Of a stretch of 24,570 nt of DNA, positions 1 through 8,258 are shown one piece after another. Numbering within the stretch: position 1 is the stretch's first letter; every line of letters starts with the position of its first letter. The notes under the pieces are model-generated. The model did no database searches, was not told the DNA's origin, and was given only the letters and a program-made list of their open reading frames with translations. The stretch is from Planctomycetota bacterium. Lineage in GTDB: Bacteria > Planctomycetota > Planctomycetia > Gemmatales > Gemmataceae. Both the position numbers and the translations under genes were made by a program. The stretch spans positions 1 through 24,570 of the forward strand of contig JAGWVO010000007.1 in NCBI GenBank assembly GCA_018970845.1, read 5' to 3'.

Positions 1-351
1 GCATGGTTGCAGCTGATGACCGTGGCCCGGAGAAGACAAGCTTTTCGGATCAATGGAACAGGATCGGTATAATTTCAAATCAGATTTGAATCATGCCAGT
101 TTGCCATTCACCTCCTTAAGGGTTCTTATGCGTCTGCTTGTTCAGGCCATATTCCACACCTTGAGAGCCCTGAACGAAGCCAGGGGCACGATGCTTGTGC
201 GGGGAATCCCGACCTTGGCATCGAAGTCCAGTTCCCCGTTGATGCCGTCCAGCTTTCCATTTTTCAATGTAATTGGAGAACGATGCAGGGAATGGGCCTT
301 GCTGAAATCATGACGATTCACTGAACGGGCGCCTTTCCCAAGCGAAGGGAT
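1..351. other. Region without a confident gene
   Basis: This stretch has lower GC than the rest of the window and no recognisable domain. Two short overlapping frames compete. On the plus strand, 128-313 (61 codons) starts at ATG with an AAGGG five bases upstream. On the minus strand, 142-321 (GTG start) has fairly GC-rich third positions and reads as plausible protein near its end. Neither resembles a family I know. The minus-strand frame could be the 3' remnant of a decayed gene, but that is a guess. A candidate promoter with a palindrome lies at 68-90. Confidence 0.4.
68..90 (+). promoter_or_regulatory. Candidate -10 box with adjoining palindrome
   Basis: A perfect TATAAT lies at 68-73. 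Directly after it is a perfect inverted repeat with 7-bp arms (TTCAAAT at 74-80, ATTTGAA at 84-90) and a 3-base centre, where transcription would begin. No good -35 hexamer is visible at 16-19 bp. An operator over a start site is a reasonable reading, but the region is AT-rich enough that chance is possible. The nearest plus-strand genes would be the doubtful frame at 128 and the SLOG gene at 424. Confidence 0.25.
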
Positions 352-423
352 GTGGCTGACATGTCTGGATTCCTTCCCGGGGTGGGCCGGGAGGGTGCCG
401 GCAGAGCCGCCATGGAGAACCGC

Positions 424-765
424 ATGAAGATCCTTGTGACGGGCGGGCGCGATTTCGGCGACCGGAATCTCCTTTTCTCCGGCCTCGACCGGATCCATGC
501 CGAAAATCCGATCACCATGATCATCCACGGGGGAGCCAAGGGCGCCGACGCCCTGGCCAGCGAATGGGCCGCGAGCCGGGGCGTGCCCGTTGAGGTTTTC
601 AAGCCTAATTGGCGCCTCGGCCGGCACGCGGGGCTGCAGCGCAACAACGACATGCTGGCGTCCAAGCCGGAACTGGTGGTCGCCGCGCCCGGGGGCAAGG
701 GGACGGCCGACATGGTCGCCAAGGCCAAAAAGGCTTCATTGAAGGTCGTCAAATTGGTTGAATGA
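424..765 (+). CDS. SLOG-fold DUF2493 (YspA-like) protein
   Basis: A 113-residue protein consisting almost entirely of a DUF2493 domain, part of the SLOG superfamily of Rossmann-like proteins proposed to bind nucleotide-derived ligands. Visible landmarks are the N-terminal GGRDF loop (residues 7-11), the central HGGAKGADALA motif (about 38-48), which is the family's nucleotide-binding signature, and a glycine-rich GGKGTADM segment near the end. I chose ATG 424 because GGAG lies six bases upstream and the domain starts at once. GTG 352 and ATG 412 are in frame and would add 24 or 4 residues with no recognisable content. It is convergent with uup, with 11 bp between the stops. The domain assignment is firm; the ligand and cellular role are unknown. 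Confidence 0.85.
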   Translation: MKILVTGGRDFGDRNLLFSGLDRIHAENPITMIIHGGAKGADALASEWAASRGVPVEVFKPNWRLGRHAGLQRNNDMLASKPELVVAAPGGKGTADMVAKAKKASLKVVKLVE

Positions 766-776
766 TCCCAAGCCGA

Positions 777-2597
777 TCAGGCGCCCGCCGAGCGGGACTC
801 GAGTTCCTGCCAGCGGGCGTAGAGTCGCTCCACCTCCCGCTGTGATTCCTCCAGCAGGCGGCAGGCTTCGGCGAGCGCCGCATGGCCGGCCGCCGAGGCC
901 TGCTGCACCGCCTCCTGCCTCCTGGCGGCCAAGTCCTCGGCGGCCAGCACGGCCTCCTCCATCCCGTCGAGTTCCCCTTGCTCCTTGTACGAAAGCTTCC
1001 TCGGCTTCGGCTTGGAGGGAGACGCCTGTCGCGGCGGCGGAGCCGCCGCCCGCGCCTCCGCGGCATCGGCCTCCTTGCGGGCCTTTTCGAGCGCCGCGAG
1101 CCACTGGCCCACGGTCGCGTAGCGGCCGATTCCTCCCATGCCGTCGAGGCCGATCACCTCGGTGCAGACCCTGTCCATCAGTTCCCGGTCGTGGCTGACC
1201 AGGACGAGGGCGCCGGGGAAGTCGGTGAGCGCCTCCTCCAGCACCTCGAGGGCGGGGATGTCGAGGTCGTTGGTCGGTTCGTCGAGCAGCAGCAGGTCGG
1301 CGGGCTGGAGCATCATTTGCGCGAGCCGGACCCGTGCCTGCTCCCCTCCCGAGAGGGAACCCACGGGAACATCGATCTGTTCGGCCTGGAACAGGAACTG
1401 CCGGGCCCACGCCGTGACATGGACAGGCCTGCCGCGGAAATGAACCTCGTCGCCGGCCGGGCAAAGGGCGCGGCGCAGCGTCTGGTTGGGGTCGAGGGCG
1501 GACCGGCCTTGCTCGAACATGACGCGCCTGAGACCCTCGGCCGGAACGACGGTTCCAGCGTCGGGGGCGTGTTCCCCGGCGATGGTGCGGAGCAAGACGC
1601 TTTTGCCGCTGCCGTTGGGCCCCAGCAGGCCCAACCGGGTGCCGGGCATCAGCATCATGTCGATGCCCGAAAAGAGACGCCTGCCGCCCATCGACTTGGC
1701 GACGCCTTCGGCGACGAGCAACTTGCGCGACTGCCTGCCCGTGGAGACGAAGTCGATGCCCGCGGTGGCCGCGGCGGCGGTGCGCGCCTGGAGGTCGGCG
1801 AGTTCGCCCCGGCGGTCGAGGGCATCCTCGATGCGCGAGGCGGCCTTGCGGGTGCGGGCCGCCGCCTTGCGGCCAAGCCATTCCGTCTCACGGCGCACCT
1901 GGTTGGCGACGGAGTCGCGCAGGCGCGCCTGCCCTTCCAGAAACTCCTCTCGGCGGTCGATGAACTGGTCGTAGGTGCCCTTGGCCCGGAAGTAGCCGGC
2001 GGGATACACGCGGCTGATCTCGAGGATGTCGTCGGCGACGGCGCGCAGGAAGGCTCGGTCGTGCGTGGCCACGACATAGCCGAAGGGCGCCGAGCGCAGC
2101 AGCCGTTCCAGCCAAACGATCCCCGGCAGGTCGAGATGGTTGGTGGGCTCGTCCATGAGCAGCAAGTCGGGCTTTTGGGCCATGGCCCGGGCGATGCTCA
2201 GTCGTTTGCGCCATCCGCCCGAAAGCTGCCCGGCGGGCTTGGAATCGTCGTCGAAACCCACTTGGGTGAGGACAATGCTGGCGGTGGTTTCCTTTTCATG
2301 CTCCTCGGCATCATCGTTGGCGATGGCCTCGAGCACCGCCTCTCGGATGGAGTGTCCGGAGGTGAAGACATCGTCCTGGGCGACATAGGCCAGGCGTGCC
2401 GACCTTCTGATGGACCGGATTCCCGAATCGGCCGGAATCGCCCCGGCGAGTATCTTGAGCAGGGTTGATTTGCCCGCGCCATTGGGCCCGATGAGCCCGA
2501 CGCGCTCGCCTTCGCGCAGGTCGAACGAAAGGTCGCTGAACAGGGGCCGGATTCCAAACGCCTTGGACAATCCCTGCGCGCCGAGAAGAACACTCAT
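777..2597 (-). CDS. uup: ABC-F family ATPase Uup
   Basis: A cytoplasmic ABC-F protein of 606 residues with two ATPase domains and no membrane segments. Domain 1 has Walker A GPNGAGKST (37-45), signature LSGGW (125-129), Walker B LLLMDEP (145-151) and the switch histidine H179. A charged linker (about 215-285) follows. Domain 2 has GPNGSGKS (326-333), LSGGEQ (415-420) and LLLLDEP (435-441). A Pro/Lys-rich hinge then leads to a C-terminal coiled coil introduced by KLSYKEQ, which marks the Uup branch rather than EttA or YbiT. Uup proteins bind ribosomes or branched DNA and limit precise excision of transposons in E. coli; which role applies here is not shown by the sequence. The first signature reads LSGGW rather than the usual LSGGQ/E. 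No strong Shine-Dalgarno sequence precedes the ATG. The 133 bp upstream presumably holds its promoter. Confidence 0.94.
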   Translation of the reverse strand: MSVLLGAQGLSKAFGIRPLFSDLSFDLREGERVGLIGPNGAGKSTLLKILAGAIPADSGIRSIRRSARLAYVAQDDVFTSGHSIREAVLEAIANDDAEEHEKETTASIVLTQVGFDDDSKPAGQLSGGWRKRLSIARAMAQKPDLLLMDEPTNHLDLPGIVWLERLLRSAPFGYVVATHDRAFLRAVADDILEISRVYPAGYFRAKGTYDQFIDRREEFLEGQARLRDSVANQVRRETEWLGRKAAARTRKAASRIEDALDRRGELADLQARTAAAATAGIDFVSTGRQSRKLLVAEGVAKSMGGRRLFSGIDMMLMPGTRLGLLGPNGSGKSVLLRTIAGEHAPDAGTVVPAEGLRRVMFEQGRSALDPNQTLRRALCPAGDEVHFRGRPVHVTAWARQFLFQAEQIDVPVGSLSGGEQARVRLAQMMLQPADLLLLDEPTNDLDIPALEVLEEALTDFPGALVLVSHDRELMDRVCTEVIGLDGMGGIGRYATVGQWLAALEKARKEADAAEARAAAPPPRQASPSKPKPRKLSYKEQGELDGMEEAVLAAEDLAARRQEAVQQASAAGHAALAEACRLLEESQREVERLYARWQELESRSAGA

Positions 2598-2730
2598 GCC
2601 AATCCCCGAAGCCTGTCAACAACCCGTTGCCATGGCATCTTGGACTATAGCGGTCAGACGGAATTTCAGGGTGCCGGAAAAGCCATTGCCCGCTCACTTG
2701 GATGGCAAACATGTAGCTACCCGAAATTCT

Positions 2731-4110
2731 TCACCCGATTATCTCCCGCACAACCTTGCCGTGCACATCGGTGAGTCGGAAGTCGCGGCCGGCGAGGCGG
2801 TAGGTGAGTTTCTCGTGGTCGAAGCCCATCAGGTGCAGCATCGTCGCGTGGAGGTCGTGCACCGAAACGGGGTTTTCCACGGCGCGGAAGCCGAGTTCGT
2901 CGGTGGCGCCATGGGCGACGCCGCCCTTCACCCCGCCACCGGCCATCCATACCGAGAAGCCGTAGTGGTTGTGGTCCCGCCCCGAGAGTCCGGGAAGTTC
3001 GGCGACGGGGGTGCGGCCGAACTCCCCGCCCCACAGGACCAGCGTCTCGTCGAGCATCCCCCGGTTGCGCAGGTCGTCGAGGAACGCCGCGATGGCCCGG
3101 TCCCATCCCTGGGCAAGAGAACGGTGCTGCCGCTCAAGCCCGTCGTGGTTATCCCATGGCTGACCGCCGCCACTCCAGACCTGCACCACGCGCACGCCCC
3201 TTTCCAGCAAGCGGCGGGCCAGCAGCAGTTGCCTGCCGTGGGTGGTGTCGCCGTAGGCCTGCCGGACGCGGGCATCCTCGCGGGAGAGGTCGAGCGCGTC
3301 GAGTCCCTCGGCCTGCATGCGAAAGGCGAGTTCGAACGACTGCAAGCGCGCCTCGAGGGCGGCGCTGTCGGCCCGGCCCGCCATGTGGCGGCGGTTGAGG
3401 GCGGCGAGCAGGTCGTATTGCCCGCGCAGCGCCCCGGGTGCCTTGCCCGGATGCCTGAGGTTCTCAAGCAATTGGGCCGGATCGGTGCGGGAAGTATCGA
3501 GGTGGACCCCTTGATAGGCTCCCGGCAGGAAGGCGCTGCGCCAATTTTGCACGCCCACGATCGGCAATCCGCCCGGGCACAAGACCACGAAGGCCGGCAG
3601 GTTGGCTCCCTCGGTTCCAAGGCCGTAGAGAAGCCATGAGCCGACGCTGGGGCGGGGCAACCGGCCGTCTCCGGTGTTCATGAGCATCAGCGATGGCTCA
3701 TGGTTGGGAACTTCCGCGCGCATCGAACGGATCACGCACATGCGGTCGGCATGGCGGGAGGCCGTGGCCTCGAACAATTCGCTCACCTCAAGGCCCGATC
3801 GGCCATGCTTGTGGAACCTGAAGGGCGAACGCATGGCGCCGGCCGTCTTCCGCTCGGTTCGAAACGAGCCATCGGGAACAGGCTTGCCGTGCCACCGGTC
3901 GAGGGCCGGCTTGGGGTCGAAGGTATCCACCTGGCTGGGGCCGCCATTCATGAACAGGTGAACCATCCGCCTGGCCTTGGCCTTGTGCCCGGGCGCTTTT
4001 GGCGCCAGCGAATCGTCCGTCGCGGCGAGCGCCGTGGCCCCCATGCCGAACGGCAGGGCGGCCAGCCACTCGCGCCTGTCGAAGGGCGTCGGGATCGGGG
4101 GAAGCACCAT
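2731..4110 (-). CDS. DUF1501 family exported protein (copy A)
   Basis: A 459-residue DUF1501 protein, a family related to the alkaline phosphatase/sulfatase superfamily and abundant in planctomycetes. No enzymatic activity is established for it. The N-terminus carries an arginine pair (R12-R13) before a short hydrophobic stretch, resembling a Tat signal. Family landmarks are MNGGPSQVD (54-62), GGEFGRTP (361-368) and GRDHN (377-381), followed by a conserved C-terminal half-turn region rich in DLH and GFDH motifs. The ATG has GAGGA overlapping the upstream stop codon, and only 9 bp separate it from the DUF1549/DUF1553 gene at 4120-6750, so the two are probably translated from one message. That pairing is standard in planctomycetes and suggests joint work in the cell envelope (inference). 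Confidence 0.94.
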   Translation of the reverse strand: MVLPPIPTPFDRREWLAALPFGMGATALAATDDSLAPKAPGHKAKARRMVHLFMNGGPSQVDTFDPKPALDRWHGKPVPDGSFRTERKTAGAMRSPFRFHKHGRSGLEVSELFEATASRHADRMCVIRSMRAEVPNHEPSLMLMNTGDGRLPRPSVGSWLLYGLGTEGANLPAFVVLCPGGLPIVGVQNWRSAFLPGAYQGVHLDTSRTDPAQLLENLRHPGKAPGALRGQYDLLAALNRRHMAGRADSAALEARLQSFELAFRMQAEGLDALDLSREDARVRQAYGDTTHGRQLLLARRLLERGVRVVQVWSGGGQPWDNHDGLERQHRSLAQGWDRAIAAFLDDLRNRGMLDETLVLWGGEFGRTPVAELPGLSGRDHNHYGFSVWMAGGGVKGGVAHGATDELGFRAVENPVSVHDLHATMLHLMGFDHEKLTYRLAGRDFRLTDVHGKVVREIIG

Positions 4111-4119
4111 GGGCGATCC

Positions 4120-6750
4120 TCAGTCGACAAAGGAGAACGCGTTGCCCGCCAGGAGGGCCTGGGCCGCCTGACGGGGCCCATCGGGGCCCGCTGATTTCAG
4201 GAAGCGCTCCATGAGCCCGGCCTCCTCGGCAGTGGGTGTTTCCTGAAGGGCGAAGCGGTACAGGTTTGTCGTCCACCCGGACGGGTTGGCGGGATTGCCG
4301 GAGCGCTTGGCCAGCGCTTCGGCGCAGGCGATGCCGAAGGGATGGTTCATGAGCCAAAGGGCCTGCAGCGGCGTCGTGGTGATGTCCCGGCGAGGCGCGG
4401 CGGAATCAGGGCTGGGAAAATCGAACTGGCGAAGCAGGCCGGGAACCTGAAGCCTGTCGATGTGGAGGTAAATCGCCCGGCGGGGCGAGTTGAGGTCGCG
4501 CGCGGACGGGCCTCCGGAGGACGGATCAAGCCTGCCTGATACGGAGAGCATGGAATCACGAAGAGCCTCGAAGTCGAGCCGGCGCGGATCGCGCCTGGCC
4601 AGGAAACGGTTGTCCGGATCCTTGGCCCGGGTTTCAGCCGTTGCCTCACCCGAGCGCTGCCAGGCATCGCTCGCGAGGATGGCGCGGAGCAGGCGGCGCG
4701 TGGACCAACCGTCGCGCGACAAGGCGATGGCGAGGTGGTCGAGCAGTTCGGGGTGGCTCGGAAGGTCGCCTCGCGATCCGAAATCGCCGGGCGTGCGCGA
4801 CAATCCCTCGCCGAAGCAGACCTGCCAGACACGGTTGACCCAGACCCGCCCCAGGAGGGGATGGTCGGGCGCGGTGATGGCCCGGGCGAGTTCCAGCCTG
4901 CCCGATCCCGCGCGAACCGGCGCCCGGCTGCCAAGCGAGGCGGGCACCGCGCGTGGAGCCTCCTCCCCGGGCCTGAGCGGGTTGCCGCGGAGGAAAACCC
5001 TTCCATCGACGGGTTTTGGGGCATCCACGAGGGCGTGGGCCCGGGGTGGCGCGGCCGGCCCGGAGACGCGCCATTGCTCCACCGAGGATCGCAATTGTTT
5101 TAAGACACCCTGGCCCGCCCTGTCGGGCAGCAATTCCAAGTCGGAGAATGCCGTCGCCGGCGTGTTCCATGGCGAGGCCGGATCATCCCATGAGCGGGCA
5201 ACGGCCGGGTCGCGCATCCGGTTGGGCGCCGCGAAGGCCGAGGCGTAGGCCGCCGCCGCTTCCGGCAGGGAGCGGGGTTGCCGCGCCTTGATAGCCTCGA
5301 TGATGGGCGAGGGCGCGCCCCTTGCCGCTTCCGTGGAAAGCAGCGCCTTGGGTTCCCATGGGAAGGCATCGGGCCCCTTGCCCTCGATCGCCAGCCAAAG
5401 CCTCCAGGCCGGATCGTCCCGGCGCGCCGGCGCGTCGAGCCAGGCCCGCCACCTCTTCAGCAGGGTCGGATTCGGATCATCCGGATCGGCCAGGAGCATG
5501 AAGTCGTCCTGCGGCGGCTTGCCCCGCAACCTCGCCACCGCCACGAGATGATCCGCCAGGCGCCCCCTGGCGGCACCGAGTATTTTCCCATGTTTTTCAT
5601 CGACGAAATCCGCCAGCGCGCGTTCCCTCGCCTCGAGTTCCTCCCGGAAGCAGCCGTATTCGTCGGTGGAGGGTTCCGGGGAGAAAAGGGGAGGCACCTC
5701 GGGCTCCACCGACGAGGCGAACACCGAGTGGAGGCTGTAGTAATCCCTCGTGGGAACCGGATCGAACTTGTGGTCGTGGCAGCGCGCGCAACTGACCGTG
5801 AGGCCGAGCAGGCCGCGGGTGACCACATCGATGCGGTCGTCGATGATGTCGTGCTGGTTGTTCATGAACCGCCCGCCCAGGGTGAGGAAGCCAAGGGCCG
5901 GGAGGTCGGCGGGGCCGCATTCGCCTCCTTGCAGGCGATCGGCGGCGAGTTGGGCGCGGACAAAACGGTCGTAAGGCAGGTCGGCGTTGAAGGCGCGCGC
6001 GACCCAGTCGCGGTAGGCCCACGACCAGGGGAACGATCCGTCCTGGAAGAAGACATAGCCCTTGGTGTCGGCGTACCGGGCGACATCGAGCCAATGGCGC
6101 GCCCATCGTTCGCCGTGGGCGGGCCCGGAAAACAGATGGTCCAGCGCCCTGTCCCAGGCCCCCGGCCGCGTGTCGGCGAGGAACGCCTCCACGGACTCGG
6201 GCCGGGGTGGCATCCCGGTGACCACGAAGGCCGCCCTCCGCAGCAGGGTGCGCCGGTCGGCGCGCGGGGAGGCGACCAACCCCTCCGCCTTGAGCCGGGC
6301 GTTGATGAAGGCGTCGATCGCCCTTGCCGGGTCTCCGGGAACGGGCCTTTCAGCGAGAGGCTTGAGACCCCATGGATCTCCGATTGCCGCTTTGCTCGCG
6401 GGTTCCGCTGGCCAGGGGGCGCCCCGCGCGATCCATTCCCCAAGCGAACGGATTTCCCCGGCGGCCAGCGGCTTGCCGGGCGGCATGCGAGGTTCGGCAT
6501 CGGGCGCGAGAACCGCCAGCAAGCGGCTTTCAGCGGGTTTTCCAGGCACGATCACCGGGCCGGCGTCGCCGCCCTTCATGGCGCCCTCGCGGGTGTCGAG
6601 GCGCAGGCCGCCATGCTGTTTTTTCGGCCCATGGCAGCCTTGGCACCGCTCCGCGAGCAGGGGGCGCACATGGCGCTCGAATCCGTCATCGGCGCGCCCG
6701 GGCACCGCCGCGCACAAGGTGAGGATGACGGTCAGCCAAGGCTTGCGCAT
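4120..6750 (-). CDS. PSCyt1-DUF1549-DUF1553 cytochrome-like protein (copy A)
   Basis: An 876-residue exported protein of the planctomycete cytochrome family. A signal peptide (about 1-20, ending GRA) is followed by a PSCyt1 domain with a haem-c site CQGCH (36-40) and a likely distal Met in the RMPPGK segment (about 89-93). DUF1549 spans roughly 145-355 and contains a second CxxCH, CARCH (321-325), inside the CARCHDHK signature. DUF1553 occupies about 600-860. Two haem groups are therefore possible. The family is thought to act outside the cytoplasmic membrane, perhaps in redox steps of polysaccharide or sulfate-ester breakdown, but no biochemical role is proven. It precedes DUF1501 copy A by 9 bp. 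Compared with its neighbour at 8255-11110 it has the extra N-terminal haem domain but lacks that protein's C-terminal insertion. Confidence 0.94.
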   Translation of the reverse strand: MRKPWLTVILTLCAAVPGRADDGFERHVRPLLAERCQGCHGPKKQHGGLRLDTREGAMKGGDAGPVIVPGKPAESRLLAVLAPDAEPRMPPGKPLAAGEIRSLGEWIARGAPWPAEPASKAAIGDPWGLKPLAERPVPGDPARAIDAFINARLKAEGLVASPRADRRTLLRRAAFVVTGMPPRPESVEAFLADTRPGAWDRALDHLFSGPAHGERWARHWLDVARYADTKGYVFFQDGSFPWSWAYRDWVARAFNADLPYDRFVRAQLAADRLQGGECGPADLPALGFLTLGGRFMNNQHDIIDDRIDVVTRGLLGLTVSCARCHDHKFDPVPTRDYYSLHSVFASSVEPEVPPLFSPEPSTDEYGCFREELEARERALADFVDEKHGKILGAARGRLADHLVAVARLRGKPPQDDFMLLADPDDPNPTLLKRWRAWLDAPARRDDPAWRLWLAIEGKGPDAFPWEPKALLSTEAARGAPSPIIEAIKARQPRSLPEAAAAYASAFAAPNRMRDPAVARSWDDPASPWNTPATAFSDLELLPDRAGQGVLKQLRSSVEQWRVSGPAAPPRAHALVDAPKPVDGRVFLRGNPLRPGEEAPRAVPASLGSRAPVRAGSGRLELARAITAPDHPLLGRVWVNRVWQVCFGEGLSRTPGDFGSRGDLPSHPELLDHLAIALSRDGWSTRRLLRAILASDAWQRSGEATAETRAKDPDNRFLARRDPRRLDFEALRDSMLSVSGRLDPSSGGPSARDLNSPRRAIYLHIDRLQVPGLLRQFDFPSPDSAAPRRDITTTPLQALWLMNHPFGIACAEALAKRSGNPANPSGWTTNLYRFALQETPTAEEAGLMERFLKSAGPDGPRQAAQALLAGNAFSFVD

Positions 6751-6779
6751 GGGGATGTCGTTTCCAAGTGGATTCCTCG

Positions 6780-6808
6780 ATCGTTGAATCCATAACCCTT
6801 GATGTCAA
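6780..6808 (-). promoter_or_regulatory. Candidate promoter of the copy-A cytochrome gene
   Basis: On the minus strand a perfect -35 hexamer TTGACA (6803-6808) is followed after exactly 17 bp by AACGAT (6780-6785), which matches the -10 consensus at three of six positions. Transcription would start about 23 bp before the ATG at 6750. This would give the 4120-6750/2731-4110 pair its own promoter rather than readthrough only from the upstream pair, whose stop lies 95 bp away. Confidence 0.4.
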
Positions 6809-6845
6809 TCTCCGGACAATTCCATCTAGCTGAATCATCCTTTCT

Positions 6846-8258
6846 TCAAGAGATCATCTCCCGCACGACCTTGCCGTGCACATCGGTGAGGCGGAAGTCG
6901 CGGCCGGCGTGGTGGAAGGTGAGCCTCTCGTGGTCGAATCCCATCAAATGCAGGATCGTCGCGTGCAGGTCGTGCACATGGACGGGGTTTTCGACGGCGT
7001 GGAAGCCGAATGGGTCGGTGGCGCCCACCGCCGTGCCGGCGCGCACTCCTCCCCCGGCCATCCAAACGGTGAAGCCGTAGGGGTTGTGGTCGCGGCCGTT
7101 GAGCCTGCCGAGGTTGGAGCCCGGCGTGGGAAGTTCCACCGTGGGCGTGCGTCCGAACTCCCCGCCCCACAGCACGAGGGTGTCGTCGAGGAGGCCGCGG
7201 CGCCTGAGGTCGACCAATAGTGCGGCGATCGCCTGGTCGCAGTCGCGCGCCAGGCGCCGGTGGTTGGCCTCGAGGTCGTCGTGGCTGTCCCAAGGCTGGC
7301 CGGCGCCCGTCCAGACCTGCACCACGCGAACGCCGCGTTCCACCAGCCTGCGGGCCAGCAGCATTTGCCTGCCTTGGGTTCCCTCGCCATAAAGCGCCCG
7401 CGTGGATGCCGGTTCCAAGTCGAGGTCGAAGGCGTCCGACCCCTCCACCTGCATCCGGAAGGCCAGCTCCATCGAGGCGATCCGCGCCTCCAGCCTGGGG
7501 TCCGCCAAGGGGATGGGGGGCGGGGTGAGCCGCCTGAGCAGGTCGAGCTGGTTCCGCTGAGCCAGCGATGAAAGGGATGGGTGCCGCAGGTTTTCCACGA
7601 GGGATCTCGTGTCGGGCCTGCCGGTGTCAAGCGGCAACCCCTGGCAAGCTGCGGGCAGGAAGGCGCTTTGCCAGTTCTGGCCCTCCTGAACCGGCATGCC
7701 GTCGGGGCAGAGGACCACGAACCCCGGCAGGTCGCGCGCCTCGTTTCCAAGTCCCTGCACCAGCCAGCTTCCCAGGCTGGGCCTGACGAGCCGCTGCTCG
7801 CCGCAGTTCATCATCATGAGCGCCGGTTCATGGTTGGGGCTGTCGGTTCGCATCGACCGCACCACGCAGAGTTCATCGGCGCAATGGCGAGCCAACAGGG
7901 GAAACATGTCGCTGACTTGCAGGCCCGATTGTCCCCATTGGCGGAACCGGAACGGGGAGGGCATCGCGGCGCCGGTGGCCCGTTCGGTGATCGGGACCGG
8001 CCCGGGAAGGGGCTTTCCCGCGTGGCGGGCCAGTTCGGGCTTGGGGTCGAACGAGTCGAGGTGCGACGGGCCGCCGTTCATGAACAGGTGGATGAGTCGC
8101 CGGGCGCGGGGCGCGTGGGCCGGCGCCTTGGAAACAAGGGGATCGGCGGCGGCTGACCTACCGGCGTTCATCATGGCCATGGCCAGCGCGCCGAGGCCGG
8201 TTCCCGAGGCCCGGAGCATGTGGCGGCGGTCGAGCGCGGCGGGTTCCATGCGCGTCAT
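6846..8258 (-). CDS. DUF1501 family exported protein (copy B)
   Basis: A 470-residue DUF1501 protein with an N-terminal arginine pair (R11-R12) and a small hydrophobic stretch ending in AAA, consistent with a Tat-type signal. Landmarks are MNGGPSHLD (60-68), a GGEFGRTP motif at about 365, GRDHN and the conserved DLHATILHLMGFDH block near the end. I start it at ATG 8258, whose ATGA overlaps the stop of the preceding DUF1549/DUF1553 gene, a classic coupling arrangement; the open frame runs further upstream but only as an antisense-like extension inside that gene. It closely resembles copy A, especially over the last 100 or so codons. It is slightly longer because of a longer segment between the GGEFGRTP and GRDHN motifs (TVELPTPGSNLGRLN). 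Function unknown beyond the family. Confidence 0.94.
   Translation of the reverse strand: MTRMEPAALDRRHMLRASGTGLGALAMAMMNAGRSAAADPLVSKAPAHAPRARRLIHLFMNGGPSHLDSFDPKPELARHAGKPLPGPVPITERATGAAMPSPFRFRQWGQSGLQVSDMFPLLARHCADELCVVRSMRTDSPNHEPALMMMNCGEQRLVRPSLGSWLVQGLGNEARDLPGFVVLCPDGMPVQEGQNWQSAFLPAACQGLPLDTGRPDTRSLVENLRHPSLSSLAQRNQLDLLRRLTPPPIPLADPRLEARIASMELAFRMQVEGSDAFDLDLEPASTRALYGEGTQGRQMLLARRLVERGVRVVQVWTGAGQPWDSHDDLEANHRRLARDCDQAIAALLVDLRRRGLLDDTLVLWGGEFGRTPTVELPTPGSNLGRLNGRDHNPYGFTVWMAGGGVRAGTAVGATDPFGFHAVENPVHVHDLHATILHLMGFDHERLTFHHAGRDFRLTDVHGKVVREMIS

Noticed and set aside
2677..2706. Possible terminator after DUF1501 copy A: GCCAT/ATGGC stem followed by TTTT on the minus strand
   Set aside because: The stem is only 5 bp with a 15-base loop, too weak to support a call.
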